Positions 25,674-34,834 of a DNA stretch of 64,000 nucleotides are shown one piece after another. The DNA is from Roseomonas genomospecies 6. GTDB lineage: Bacteria; Pseudomonadota; Alphaproteobacteria; Azospirillales; Azospirillaceae. The notes under the pieces are model-generated. The model had not been told where the DNA came from. It did not search any database and was given only the letters and a program-made list of their open reading frames with translations. Position 1 is the stretch's first letter. Each line of letters starts with the position of its first letter. The stretch spans positions 1 through 64,000 of the forward strand of contig NZ_QOKW01000030.1 in NCBI RefSeq assembly GCF_008365375.1, given 5' to 3'. A program made the translations under genes and the position numbers.

Positions 25674-26327
25674 TCATCCCCCCAGATTGACGATTTCCAC
25701 CCGCCGGTTCTCCGCCGCTTTCGGCTTGCCGGGCAGCAGCGGTTCCCGCGCGCCCATTCCGGCGGTGTCCAGCCGGTCGCGGCGCACGCCGTGCCGCTCC
25801 GCCAGATAATCCGCCACCGCGTCGGCGCGGCGCTGTGACAGCGTGAGGTTGGCCGCGTCGCCGCCCACCGCGTCGGTGTGGCCGACGATGCGGAAACGGG
25901 CGGTCGCCGCCTCCGGCGCCGTCATCACCGCCCCGATGCGGTCGAGCACCGCCCGCGATTCCGGGCGGATGCGCGCGGAGTTGAAGTCGAAGCCGATCCG
26001 GAAGACGGCGCGCAGCCCGGCCTTCAGCGCGTCGACGGGCGGGTCCCGGGGCGGTTCCGGCAAGGCGGGCACGGCCACCGGGGCGGGAGCCGGCGCGGGC
26101 GGTGGAGCGGGCGCCGGGGTGGCCGCGACCGGCGGCGGGGGCGGGCGCTTCATCAGGATGGGCGGGCAGCCGGGACCGGCGGCGCCCAGAAGGGCCGCCT
26201 GGATCTCGCATTCGCTGGGATTCGGGCCAAGCGGGACGGAGGGCGGGACCGGCGCCTGCGCCAGGACCGGAAGCGCCGCCAGTCCAAGAGCAAAAGCCCC
26301 GATGGTTGGGATTTTCCGCGTTTGCAT
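25674..26327 (-). CDS. OmpA-family peptidoglycan-associated protein
   Basis: 217 residues. It has a signal peptide (IGAFALGLAALPVLAQA), a Cys-containing segment, a Pro/Ala-rich linker (about 60-95), then an OmpA-like domain (about 100-217) with FRIVGHTDAVGGDAANLTLS, SQRRADAVADYL and NRRVEIV. It is outer-membrane or periplasmic and anchors to peptidoglycan. It is convergent with tagF (24 bases between stops) and might serve the type VI apparatus or be an independent envelope protein. The cysteine is not positioned as a lipobox, so it is probably not a lipoprotein. Confidence 0.87.
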   Translation of the reverse strand: MQTRKIPTIGAFALGLAALPVLAQAPVPPSVPLGPNPSECEIQAALLGAAGPGCPPILMKRPPPPPVAATPAPAPPPAPAPAPVAVPALPEPPRDPPVDALKAGLRAVFRIGFDFNSARIRPESRAVLDRIGAVMTAPEAATARFRIVGHTDAVGGDAANLTLSQRRADAVADYLAERHGVRRDRLDTAGMGAREPLLPGKPKAAENRRVEIVNLGG

Positions 26328-26442
26328 GACCGCATTGTCCAAGCTCCGGAACGGGAGGTCAAATTCCGCGTGGAACACTTGTGCGCGCCTCTGTACGATC
26401 CCGGTCCGATCTTTCGTTTGCGGTATCTGGGAGGAAAGAAGA

Positions 26443-27480
26443 ATGAAGTCGATGAAGGCGCTGTTCGCCGGTCTGGCGCTGGCGGCCATGGTCCTGCCGG
26501 GCGTGCTCGCCAACGGCGCGGCGGCGGCGGACTACAAGGCCGAATACAAGCTGTCCACCGTGCTGGGCAAGCCGTTCCCCTGGGGCATCGGCGGCGACCG
26601 CTGGGCCGAGCTGGTCAAGGAAAAGACCAACGGGCGCATCAATGTGAAGATGTATCCCGGCTCCGCGCTGGTGAACGGCGACCAGACCAAGGAATTCACC
26701 GCGCTGCGCCAGGGCGTGATCGACATGGCGGTGGGCTCCACCATCAACTGGTCGCCGCAGGTGAAGGAGCTGAATCTCTTCTCGCTGCCCTTCCTGATGC
26801 CTGACCACAAGGCCATGGACGCGCTGACCCAGGGTCCGGTCGGCAAGCAGCTCTTCGACCTGCTCGCCACCAAGGACGTGGTGCCGCTGGCCTGGGGCGA
26901 GAACGGCTTCCGCGAGATCTCCAACTCCAAGCGCGCCATCCGCACGCCGGAGGATCTGAAGGGCCTGAAGATCCGCGTCGTCGGCTCGCCGCTCTACCTC
27001 GACACCTTCACCGCGCTGGGCGCCAACCCGACGCAGATGAGCTGGGCCGACGCGCAGCCCGCCCTGTCCACCGGCGCCGTCGACGGGCAGGAGAACCCGG
27101 TGGGCGTGTTCGTCGCCGGCAAGCTGCCGACGCTGGGCCAGAAGCACCTGACCCTGTGGGGCTACGTCGCCGACCCGCTGATCTTCGTGGTCAACAAGGA
27201 GGTCTGGAACGGCTGGTCCAAGGAAGACCAGGAGGCGGTGCGCGCCGCCGCCGTCCAGGCCGCCGCGGAAGAGGTCGCCATTGCCCGCAAGGGCATCACC
27301 GCCCAGGACGACAGCCTGCTGAAGGACATCGCCGGCCAGGGCGTGGAGGTCGTGCAGCTCACGCCCGAGCAGCAGAAGGCGTTCCAGAAGGCCACCCAGG
27401 CCGTCTATGACAAGTGGGCCAAGACGATCGGCCCGGACCTCGTGAAGGCCGCCGAAACGTCCATCGCCGACCGGAAGTAA
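26443..27480 (+). CDS. TRAP transporter substrate-binding protein, DctP family
   Basis: 345 residues. It has a signal peptide (MKSMKALFAGLALAAMVLPG to AAAA) and a TRAP solute-binding fold with KMYPGSALVNGDQTKEF, FREISNSKRAIRTPEDLKGL and DGQENPVG. It binds a C4-dicarboxylate or related organic acid in the periplasm and delivers it to DctQ/DctM. The GGGAGGAAAGAA Shine-Dalgarno strongly supports the ATG at 26443. It is followed by a repeat and then the membrane subunits. Confidence 0.93.
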   Translation: MKSMKALFAGLALAAMVLPGVLANGAAAADYKAEYKLSTVLGKPFPWGIGGDRWAELVKEKTNGRINVKMYPGSALVNGDQTKEFTALRQGVIDMAVGSTINWSPQVKELNLFSLPFLMPDHKAMDALTQGPVGKQLFDLLATKDVVPLAWGENGFREISNSKRAIRTPEDLKGLKIRVVGSPLYLDTFTALGANPTQMSWADAQPALSTGAVDGQENPVGVFVAGKLPTLGQKHLTLWGYVADPLIFVVNKEVWNGWSKEDQEAVRAAAVQAAAEEVAIARKGITAQDDSLLKDIAGQGVEVVQLTPEQQKAFQKATQAVYDKWAKTIGPDLVKAAETSIADRK

Positions 27481-27501
27481 GCCTGCCGCCTGCCGTGCTA
27501 T

Positions 27502-27576
27502 TGCCCCCACCCTGACCCTCCCCCGCTGTCGCAGGGGAGGGAGGGACCCGCGAAGCGGGAGGGTGGGGGCAACCGG
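27502..27576. repeat. CCCTCCC-rich palindromic repeat copy
   Basis: TGCCCCCACCCTGACCCTCC and GCAGGGGAGGGAGGG arms, with CGCGAAGCGGGAGGGTGGGG downstream and the same trailing CAACCGGTTCC seen at 37353. It separates the TRAP binding-protein gene from the DctQ gene, as the repeat at 8371 does in the ABC operon. Confidence 0.75.
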
Positions 27577-27598
27577 TTCCCAATTCGAGACCATCTCA

Positions 27599-28108
27599 AT
27601 GAACAACGACCTGCTGGAAGCCGGCATGGCGACGGAGCAGCCCAAGACGCGGGTGCCGGTGACGCTGGAACGCGCGCTGGCCGCCCTGTCCATGGCCGCC
27701 CTGTGCCTCGTCACCTTCGCCAACGTCGTGACGCGCTACCTGACCGACGTGTCGCTGGCCTTCACCGAGGAGTATTCGATCTTCCTCCTGGTGGTCATGA
27801 CGTTGTTCGGTTCCGCCGTGGCCGCCGCCGCCGACCGGCACATCCGGATCACCTTTCTCGCCGACAAGCTGCCGCCGCCCGTCCGCCGCGTGACGGAGCT
27901 GGTGGCCTGGACGGCGGCTCTGGTCATGTTCGGCCTGCTCGTCTGGTACGGCGGGCGCCTGACCTACGACCAGTGGCGGTTCGAAGAGACTTCGCCCGGT
28001 CTGGGCAATCCGCAATGGCTCTATACGGTCTGGCTTCCGCTGCTGTCGGCGGTGGTGGCCCTGCGCGTGATCGGGCGCCTGATCCGCACGGCGAAGGGAA
28101 CGGCCTGA
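27599..28108 (+). CDS. TRAP transporter small membrane subunit, DctQ family
   Basis: 169 residues with four membrane helices (LAALSMAALCLVTFANVVTR, FLLVVMTLFGSAVAAAADRH, LVAWTAALVMFGLLVWYGGR, WLYTVWLPLLSAVVAL). The pattern ANVVTRYLTDVSLAFTEE is typical of DctQ. ATG 27599 is the first in-frame start after the repeat; ATG 27626 is possible. The stop overlaps the DctM start (ATGA). Confidence 0.9.
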   Translation: MNNDLLEAGMATEQPKTRVPVTLERALAALSMAALCLVTFANVVTRYLTDVSLAFTEEYSIFLLVVMTLFGSAVAAAADRHIRITFLADKLPPPVRRVTELVAWTAALVMFGLLVWYGGRLTYDQWRFEETSPGLGNPQWLYTVWLPLLSAVVALRVIGRLIRTAKGTA

Positions 28109-29391
28109 TGGCGATGACGATTCTGTTCGGCGGCTTCCTGCTGCTTCTGGTGATCGGCGCGCCGCTGGCGGTGGCGCTGGGGCTGGCGGGGTCTCTGGCG
28201 ATCCTGGACGCGCAGCTCGGCATCCTGTCGGTGCCGACCAACGTCTATGCGGGCATCGCCAAGTACCCGCTGCTGGCGATCCCGGTCTTCATCCTGGCCG
28301 GCCTGATCTTCGAGCGGGCGGGCGTCGCCAAGCAACTCGTCACCTTCGCCTCCTCCATCGTCGGGGCGAAGAACGGCGGGCTGGCGGTGGTGGCGATCCT
28401 GGTCTGCATGGTGATGGGCGGTATCTCCGGCTCCGGCCCCGCCGACGCGGCGGCGGTCGCCACGGTGATGATCCCGTCCATGCACAAGGCCGGCTATCCG
28501 AAGGCCTTCTCGGCCAGCGTGATCGCCGCCGCCGCGGCCACGGCCATCCTGATCCCGCCATCGGTTGCCTTCATCATCTACAGCGTGCTGGTGCCCCAGG
28601 CGTCGGTGCCGGCGCTGTTCGCGGCGGGCCTGATCCCCGGCATCCTGGCCGGCCTGTCGCTGCTGGCGCCGACGATCTGGCTGTCGCGCAAGCACGGCTT
28701 CGGTTTGAAGGACGCCGGACCGCGTCCTCCCTTCTGGCGCAGCCTGCGGCAGGCGATCTGGGGGCTGCTGGCTCCGGTCATCATACTGGGCGGCCTGCGC
28801 ACCGGCGCCTTCACCCCGACCGAGGCGGCGGTGGTCGCCGTCTTCTACGGTCTGGCGGTGGGTGCCTTCATCTACCGCAGCCTGACCTGGCGGGAGCTGT
28901 ACGAGGTGCTGGCCGAGGCGGCGGAGATGTCCGCCGTGGTGCTTCTCATCATCGCGCTGTCCAGCGTCTTCGCCTGGGCGGGCAGCACGATGGGCGCCTT
29001 CGACCGGGTGGCCGCCATGGCGGTCGAGGGGGTGGGCCACGAAATCCTCGTGCTTCTTCTTCTGAACGTGGCGCTGCTGGCGCTGGGGATGGTGCTGGAC
29101 GCGGTGTCGATCTTCCTGATCCTGCTGCCGCTGCTGACCCCGATCATGACCGCCTTCCAGTGGCACCCGGTGTGGTTCGGCGTGATGCTGACCATGAACC
29201 TCGCCATCGGCCAGTTCACCCCGCCCATGGCGGTGAACCTGATGGTGACCACGCGGGTGGCCGGCATCAGCATCGAATCGACGGTGCGCTGGGTGCTGTG
29301 GATGGTCGCGGCGATGCTCGGCGCGCTGGTCCTGGTGACCTTCGTGCCGGAACTGTCGCTCTGGCTGCCCCGGAAGCTCGGCTACCTGTAG
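28108..29391 (+). CDS. TRAP transporter large permease, DctM family
   Basis: 427 residues and about 12 hydrophobic segments. DctM signatures are GIAKYPLLAIPVFILAGLIF (in part), MVMGGISGSGPADAAAV, AAAATAILIPPSVAFIIYS and QFTPPMAVNLMVTTRVAGIS. It is the ion-coupled permease that takes up the substrate delivered by the binding protein. It starts inside the DctQ stop codon, so the two are coupled. Confidence 0.94.
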   Translation: MAMTILFGGFLLLLVIGAPLAVALGLAGSLAILDAQLGILSVPTNVYAGIAKYPLLAIPVFILAGLIFERAGVAKQLVTFASSIVGAKNGGLAVVAILVCMVMGGISGSGPADAAAVATVMIPSMHKAGYPKAFSASVIAAAAATAILIPPSVAFIIYSVLVPQASVPALFAAGLIPGILAGLSLLAPTIWLSRKHGFGLKDAGPRPPFWRSLRQAIWGLLAPVIILGGLRTGAFTPTEAAVVAVFYGLAVGAFIYRSLTWRELYEVLAEAAEMSAVVLLIIALSSVFAWAGSTMGAFDRVAAMAVEGVGHEILVLLLLNVALLALGMVLDAVSIFLILLPLLTPIMTAFQWHPVWFGVMLTMNLAIGQFTPPMAVNLMVTTRVAGISIESTVRWVLWMVAAMLGALVLVTFVPELSLWLPRKLGYL

Positions 29392-29394
29392 CCC

Positions 29395-30309
29395 TCAGCT
29401 CTTGGCGCGGCGGGTGGCCAGAAGGATGCCCGCCGCGATCAGGCCGATCCCGGCGGCGTGGTAGAGGTGGGGCTGCTCGCCCAGGAACAGGATGGCGAGG
29501 ATGCTCCCGAACACCGGCATCAGATGGATGCACATCCCCGCCGTGTTGGCGCCCACCAGCGCGACGGCGCGGTTGAAGCAGAGATAGGCCGCGATCGACG
29601 GGAACAGCGCCACATAGGCGACCGCCCCCAGTGCCGTCGGGGAGAGCGGCATCGGGTCCCCGCCGATGCTTTCCCACAGATAGAAGGGCAGCAACATCGC
29701 CGCCCCGCCCGCGAAGGTGACGGCGATGAAGCTGAGGCCGTGCACCGCCGGGCGGCGGCGCAGCAGGGCGGTGTAGGCGGCGTAGCCGAGCACCGCCGCC
29801 AGCACCCACAAATCCCCGGCGTTGAGCTGCAGCCCGATCAGCACCGCCGGGTCGCCCCGCGCGATCAGCGTCAGGGCGCCCACCAGCGACACGGCGATGC
29901 CCAGCCCCTGCAGCGGGGTCACCCGGTCGCCGAACAGAGCCAGGCTCATCAACACGATCAGCACCGGCATGGAGGACTGCATCATCACCGCGTTCAGCGC
30001 CGTGGTGGTGTGGAGCCCGACATAGAGGAAGGTGTTGAAGACCGCGATGCCCAGCCCGGACAGCAGCAGGACCACCGGCCAATGCCGGGCCAGCGCGCGC
30101 GCGTCGTGCCGCAGGTGCCGCCACGCGAAAGGCAGCACCAGCAGCATCCCCAGCGTCCAGCGCCAGAAGGCCAGCCCGACCGGCGGCACCTCGCCCGACA
30201 CCGCGCGGCCCAGGACGGCGTTGCTGGACCAGAAGAGCGGCGGCAGCATCATCAGCAGCCACGCCTGATCGAAGAGGCGGCGTCGGGCTGGGGTGGCGTT
30301 CTCGCTCAC
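29395..30309 (-). CDS. EamA (DMT-superfamily) transporter
   Basis: 304 residues, about ten membrane helices in two EamA repeats. Typical features: LPPLFWSSNAVLGRAVSGEV, PVGLAFWRWTLGMLLVLPFA, LNAVMMQSSMPVLIVLMSLA, and ALFPSIAAYLCFNRAVALVG in the second repeat. It is an inner-membrane exporter of unknown substrate and the second such gene in the window. Its stop is 3 bases from the DctM stop, so transcription converges without a visible terminator. Confidence 0.9.
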   Translation of the reverse strand: MSENATPARRRLFDQAWLLMMLPPLFWSSNAVLGRAVSGEVPPVGLAFWRWTLGMLLVLPFAWRHLRHDARALARHWPVVLLLSGLGIAVFNTFLYVGLHTTTALNAVMMQSSMPVLIVLMSLALFGDRVTPLQGLGIAVSLVGALTLIARGDPAVLIGLQLNAGDLWVLAAVLGYAAYTALLRRRPAVHGLSFIAVTFAGGAAMLLPFYLWESIGGDPMPLSPTALGAVAYVALFPSIAAYLCFNRAVALVGANTAGMCIHLMPVFGSILAILFLGEQPHLYHAAGIGLIAAGILLATRRAKS

Positions 30310-30368
30310 GTCTTGGCACTCGTCAGGCTGGGCGTCGGGCCGGGTATCGGGCTGGTGCGCGTGGCGGC

Positions 30369-30734
30369 TCAGCCGCGGCGGCGCGGGGAGGCGAAGGGGG
30401 CGCGGGGACCATCGCCGCGGGGACCGTCGCTGCGGAAGCCCTCGCCGCGCGGGCCGTCACGGCGCGGGCCGTCGCCCTTGGGACCACGCCCATCGCCACG
30501 GGAGCCCTCGCCGCGCGGGCCGTCGCCGCGGCCTTCGCGCGGGGGCTTCGGCGGCAGGCGCATTTCCGCGTCCAGCTCGGCGATGCGCTTCACCAGCGCT
30601 TCGCGGATCGCCGGGGCCGCGTGGGACTTCAGGGTGGCAAGCTGCTCCTTCAACTGCTGGAGCTGGAGCTGCTTCTGCTCCCGCGTGCGCTTGATGGCGA
30701 CGTTGTCGGAATGCTGGCCGTCGAAGGCGCGCAT
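30369..30734 (-). CDS. coiled-coil plus Arg/Gly-rich small protein
   Basis: 121 residues. An N-terminal coiled-coil helix (about 12-58: TREQKQLQLQQLKEQLATLK) is followed by a C-terminal tail of repeated DGPRGEG/RRDGPRG units (about 60-121). The tail is very basic and resembles RNA-binding RG regions. I do not recognise the family. It lies 59 bases upstream of the EamA gene and downstream of the glycosyltransferase on the same strand. Confidence 0.65.
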   Translation of the reverse strand: MRAFDGQHSDNVAIKRTREQKQLQLQQLKEQLATLKSHAAPAIREALVKRIAELDAEMRLPPKPPREGRGDGPRGEGSRGDGRGPKGDGPRRDGPRGEGFRSDGPRGDGPRAPFASPRRRG

Positions 30735-30883
30735 GGAAAGGTCCTCGTTGAAGAAAATAAGACACCCGCCGCGGCGTCCCAGCGGACGCCCGGTCGGGGA
30801 GCGCGGATTATTGGAAAGGCACCGGCGCCAAAGCAAGCCGGGAGTTTGCTCCGCCGGTGCGATAAAGCGGTTGACGGCGGCGA

Positions 30884-32449
30884 TCAGGGGGCGGCGGGCG
30901 GCCTTTCGCGGAACAGCGACACGGCCTCGTCCAGATAGCGCGACAGGGCGGCGGCGGCCTCCTCCGGCCCGGTGCGGCGCGACCCTTGGACGCGGGCCTC
31001 GGCGGCGGCGGCGGCCAGGACGGCGGGGTCGGCGGCGAGCGCGGACAGCCGCTCCACGAAGGCGCCGTAGTCGGGGTGGATGAAGCGCGGACCGACGACG
31101 CTGGCGACGTCCCCGGCGGGAAGCGACAGCGGCACGGCGCCGGCGGTCAGGGCCTCGGCGACGCTGGCGCCTCCGCCGGTCCGCCGGGGATTGACATAGG
31201 CGTCGCAGACCGCCAGCAGGGCGCCCATGTCCGACACATAGCCCAGATGGCGCAGCCGTTCGGCGTGGCGCGACGCGGCCAGCCTTCCGGGCAGGGCGTC
31301 GGCATGGCCGGCGAAGACGGCGACCGCGCGGGGCACGCGGTCGAACAGCGTCTCCAGCATGGCGAGGAAGGCGCCGTCCGCCTCCTCGTCCAGCCGGTTG
31401 CCGACCACCGCGCAGACGAAGGCGTCCTCCGCCAGCCCGAAAGCGGCGCGCGAGCCGGCCACCCTCGGTGCGCCGCCGGCCAGCGAATGCAGGAAGCGGA
31501 AGGGCCGCCAGGACCGGGCCAGCGGGCCGTGCGCGGGGGCGGCCCCGCCGCCGAAATCCAGCACGACGTCGGCCAGCGACAGGGTGGCCCCGGTGGTGGT
31601 CGGGATGCACAGGGTGGGGCGCGTTCCGGCCATGAGGTCCGCCACGACGCTCGACCCGCCGAGCGACAGCACCAGATCGGGATCGAGCGCCGCGATGGCC
31701 TCCATGAACCAGGCGATCTTGCCGGGGCTGACGCAGGGCTCGACGGAGGACAGCATCCGGTAGGCGCGCCCGTCCGCCTCGATCATCTGCTTGCCGGTGA
31801 AGGCGGGTTCCACCGACGCCGCGAAGGATGGCACGAACAGGCTGTGGATCTCCGACGGCATGATGTTGGTGTTGAGGATCACCACCTCCCGCCCGCAGCG
31901 GTCTTCCAGAAGGGCGGCGTAGGACAGCAGGTCCCGCGACGGCTGGTGGCGCAGCGACAGGAACTGGTTGGTCACCAGCACGACCCGCCCGGTGTCCGCT
32001 CCCCCGGTCCGGCGGGGGGGCGGGGCGATGGCCTGACGGCGGCGGATCTCCTCGACGATGCGGCGATAGAAAGGGAACTGCCGCTCCTCGAAGAAGCCGG
32101 GGCGGCTGGCCGGGTTCATCCGCATCAGGAACAACTGGCGCCCGACGCAGCAATGGATGTGCAGCAGCCCTTCCAGCCCCGACCGCGCGATGTTTCTCTC
32201 CACCGCGTCCAAGAGCTCGTCGTAGTAGCGCAGATCGCCCGAGACGGCGGCCATGGCCGACAGCAGCAGGATGGTGTCCGCTCCTCGCGCCAGCCGCGGC
32301 AACTCCCGCGCCGCCCGTGCCCGCTCGGTCTTGGGCCGGTCAAGAAACGCCTCGCAGAGAGTCTCGATGGCCTTCAGATCCTGCCCGCCGGTCACGGGGC
32401 GGCGCAAAGCGGCGGCGAGGTCGGCGAGGGGGGAGGTGGGCTGGGGCAT
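30884..32449 (-). CDS. GT-B type glycosyltransferase-like protein
   Basis: 521 residues. The N-terminal ~120 residues are helical. The middle is Rossmann-like (RVVLVTNQFLSLRHQPSRDL) and the C-terminal region has ALTAGAVPLSLPAGDVASVV preceded by NPRRTGGGASVAEALTAGA, the donor-nucleotide binding region of GT4-like enzymes. It probably transfers a sugar to a cell-surface or protein acceptor; which one is unknown. It lies downstream of tRNA-Thr, with its own start at ATG 32449. A longer open frame to 32494 is less likely. Confidence 0.78.
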   Translation of the reverse strand: MPQPTSPLADLAAALRRPVTGGQDLKAIETLCEAFLDRPKTERARAARELPRLARGADTILLLSAMAAVSGDLRYYDELLDAVERNIARSGLEGLLHIHCCVGRQLFLMRMNPASRPGFFEERQFPFYRRIVEEIRRRQAIAPPPRRTGGADTGRVVLVTNQFLSLRHQPSRDLLSYAALLEDRCGREVVILNTNIMPSEIHSLFVPSFAASVEPAFTGKQMIEADGRAYRMLSSVEPCVSPGKIAWFMEAIAALDPDLVLSLGGSSVVADLMAGTRPTLCIPTTTGATLSLADVVLDFGGGAAPAHGPLARSWRPFRFLHSLAGGAPRVAGSRAAFGLAEDAFVCAVVGNRLDEEADGAFLAMLETLFDRVPRAVAVFAGHADALPGRLAASRHAERLRHLGYVSDMGALLAVCDAYVNPRRTGGGASVAEALTAGAVPLSLPAGDVASVVGPRFIHPDYGAFVERLSALAADPAVLAAAAAEARVQGSRRTGPEEAAAALSRYLDEAVSLFRERPPAAP

Positions 32450-32494
32450 CGGCCTTGCTGTAAAAGGAACGGCGCGATGAGTTGTGCCACACAT

Positions 32495-32530
32495 GGAAAG
32501 GCCCCGGAAGGCGTTACCTTCCAGGGCCTT
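32495..32530 (-). terminator. likely tRNA-Thr terminator
   Basis: A 14-bp inverted repeat (AAGGCCCTGGAAGG ... CCTTCCGGGGCCTT on the minus strand, one mismatch) with a 5-base loop, followed by TTT. It lies right after the tRNA 3' end and before the glycosyltransferase gene. Confidence 0.6.
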
Positions 32531-32534
32531 AGAG

Positions 32535-32609
<75 letters not shown>

Positions 32610-32636
32610 TTCGACGTCGGTGCGTCGTGGGCGCGG

Positions 32637-32665
32637 AAATTAACCGCGAGGGAGGACCGGTGCAA
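32637..32665 (-). promoter_or_regulatory. tRNA-Thr promoter
   Basis: On the minus strand TTGCAC (32660-32665) and TAATTT (32637-32642) are separated by exactly 17 bases, and predicted transcription would start about 20 bases before the tRNA. This is a good sigma-70 match in a GC-rich genome. Confidence 0.6.
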
Positions 32666-32690
32666 GCGCTTTTTTGGGAGATGGATAAAA

Positions 32691-34652
32691 TTATCCTTTC
32701 TGGCGGATGACGTCCAGAAAGGGGTCGGCATAACGCTCCAGCTTGCGGGCGCCGACGCCGGGCAGGCGGGCGAAGGCGGCGCGGTCCATCGGGCGGGTGG
32801 CGACCATCTCCAGCAGCGTGCTGTCGTGGAAGATCACGTAGGGCGGGACCCCCTGCGCGCGGGCCAATTCGGTGCGGCAGTCCTTCAGCGCGTGCCACAG
32901 GGCGTCGTCGGCGGGGGACAAGGTGCCGCGGGCGCCGGCGCGCGACACGCCCTCGCCGGACAGGCTGCCAGAGGAAGGGGAGGAGCCGCCGCGGGAGACG
33001 TGGCGGCGCAGGGCGTCGTGGACGCCGCGGCGCTTCTCCACGACCGGGTCCTTGCGCAGCTTCACCGGCTGCTGGCCCTTGATAACCGGGATGCCCGCAT
33101 CGGTCAGGCGGAAGCCGCCATAACCCTCCAGATCGACCGTCAGATAGCCGGCGGCGACGAGCTGGCGGTAGACCGACTGCCATTCCGCCTTCGACAGCTC
33201 CTTGCCGCAGCCGAAGGTCTTCAGCGCATCGTGCGCCTGCTGGGCCACCTTCTCCGTGGCGTTGCCCAGAAGCACGTCGATCAGGTGCCCGGCGCCATAG
33301 CGCTGGCCGGTGCGGTAGACCGCGGACAGGGCCTTCTGCGCGGCAATGGTGCCGTCCCAGGTCTCCACCGGCTCCAGGCAGGTGTCGCAGTTGCCGCAGG
33401 GCGCCTCCAGCGTCTCGCCGAAGTAGTTCAGCAGCACCTTGCGGCGGCAGGCGGAGGTCTCGCAGAAACCGAGAAGCGCCTCCAGCTTGGAGCGTTCGAC
33501 GCGGCGGTGGGAATCGCCCGCCTCCGACTGCTCCAGCATCTGGCGCAAGGACACCACGTCGGCCATGCCGTAGCTCATCCAGGCGTCGGCGGGCAGGCCG
33601 TCGCGTCCGGCGCGGCCGGTCTCCTGGTAATAGGCTTCCAGGCTCTTGGGCGGGTCGAGGTGGCAGACGAAGCGCACGTTCGGCTTGTCGATGCCCATGC
33701 CGAAGGCCACCGTCGCCACCATGACGATGCCTTCGCCCTTGATGAACAGGTCCTGGTTCGCCTCGCGCACCTCCGGCGGCAGGCCGGCGTGGTAGGGAAG
33801 CGCCTCCCGCCCCTGCTGGTTCAGCCAAGCGGCGGTGTCCTCCACCTTCGCCCGCGACATGCAGTAGATGATGCCGGCGTCCTCGGGATGGTGCTCCCGC
33901 AGGAAGGCCAGCATCTGCTGGCGCTCGCTCTTCTTCGGGACGACGCGGTAGGTGATGTTGGGCCGGTCGAAGCTGGACAGGAAGACGCGGGCCTCGGTCA
34001 GCCCCAGCTTGTCCTTGATCTCCGCGCGGGTCTGCGCGTCCGCCGTGGCGGTCAGCGCGATGCGCGGCACGGTCGGGTGCCGCTCGTGCAGGATGGAGAG
34101 TTGAAGATACTCGGGCCGGAAATCGTGGCCCCACTGGCTGACGCAATGCGCCTCGTCCAGCGCGAACAGGGCGAGCGTCGTGCGGTCCAGCAAATCGAGG
34201 AAGCGCGGAGTGACCAGACGCTCCGGCGCCACATAGACGAGGTCGATCTCGCCGCGGACCATGGCGCGCTCCACGTCGCGCGCCTCGGCGGCGTCCAGGG
34301 AGGAGTTGAGGAAGGCCGCGCGCACGCCCAACTCGCGCAGCGCCGTCACCTGATCCCGCATCAGGGCGATCAGCGGAGAGACGACCACCGTCACGCCGTC
34401 GCGCACCAGCGCCGGCACCTGATAGCACAGCGATTTGCCGCCGCCCGTGGGCATGAGGACGAGCGCGTCGCCCCCACGGATCACATGGGCGATGATGTCG
34501 GCCTGCTGTCCGCGGAAGGCGGAATAGCCGAAGACCGACCGCAGCACCTCCAGGGCGGGATCGGAAGACGGGTCCGCCGGGCGGGCCGTGAAATTGAAGA
34601 GCGAGTCCACGCCGATGCGATTCAGATGCTGGTCCGTCTCTGGACGATTCAA
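32691..34652 (-). CDS. recQ: ATP-dependent DNA helicase RecQ
   Basis: 653 residues. Helicase core with MPTGGGKSLCYQ (Walker A), DEAHCVSQWGHDFRPEY (DEAH box), ALTATAD and AFGMGIDKPNVRFVCH, QETGRAGRDG. The zinc-binding RQC region (SACRRKVLLNYFGE, CGNCDTC) and a C-terminal HRDC-like domain follow. It unwinds DNA 3'-5' in recombination and repair. No ATG lies at the N-terminus: the start is probably TTG at 34652 or a GTG some 13 codons later. A tandem 19-base repeat covers the TTG. Confidence 0.92.
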   Translation of the reverse strand: MNRPETDQHLNRIGVDSLFNFTARPADPSSDPALEVLRSVFGYSAFRGQQADIIAHVIRGGDALVLMPTGGGKSLCYQVPALVRDGVTVVVSPLIALMRDQVTALRELGVRAAFLNSSLDAAEARDVERAMVRGEIDLVYVAPERLVTPRFLDLLDRTTLALFALDEAHCVSQWGHDFRPEYLQLSILHERHPTVPRIALTATADAQTRAEIKDKLGLTEARVFLSSFDRPNITYRVVPKKSERQQMLAFLREHHPEDAGIIYCMSRAKVEDTAAWLNQQGREALPYHAGLPPEVREANQDLFIKGEGIVMVATVAFGMGIDKPNVRFVCHLDPPKSLEAYYQETGRAGRDGLPADAWMSYGMADVVSLRQMLEQSEAGDSHRRVERSKLEALLGFCETSACRRKVLLNYFGETLEAPCGNCDTCLEPVETWDGTIAAQKALSAVYRTGQRYGAGHLIDVLLGNATEKVAQQAHDALKTFGCGKELSKAEWQSVYRQLVAAGYLTVDLEGYGGFRLTDAGIPVIKGQQPVKLRKDPVVEKRRGVHDALRRHVSRGGSSPSSGSLSGEGVSRAGARGTLSPADDALWHALKDCRTELARAQGVPPYVIFHDSTLLEMVATRPMDRAAFARLPGVGARKLERYADPFLDVIRQKG

Positions 34653-34686
34653 AATCCGGTGGTCGGGTCAAAATCTGGTGGCCGGG
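34649..34686. repeat. tandem 19-base repeat over the recQ start
   Basis: Two adjacent 19-base copies, TCAAAATCCGGTGGTCGGG and TCAAAATCTGGTGGCCGGG, differ at two positions. They cover the proposed TTG start of recQ, so the duplication could change leader length or a binding site. Confidence 0.6.
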
Positions 34687-34834
34687 ATGCGATCCCGAAC
34701 TCAACGGCTATGATGTGGCACAGTTCACCCGATTCGTGAAGACGCAATCCGGAATGGGTATGGGGACAAGGGTGGCGCATCGCGCGATGCGGGAAAAACT
34801 GTGGCGCGAATGCATCCGATCGTGTGTAAAGTGA

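Noticed and set aside
34687..34834. A short minus-strand protein of about 99 codons before recQ (34649-34948)
   Set aside because: It has no ribosome binding site and odd composition, and it reads through the hairpin; the plus-strand micro-ORF fits better.
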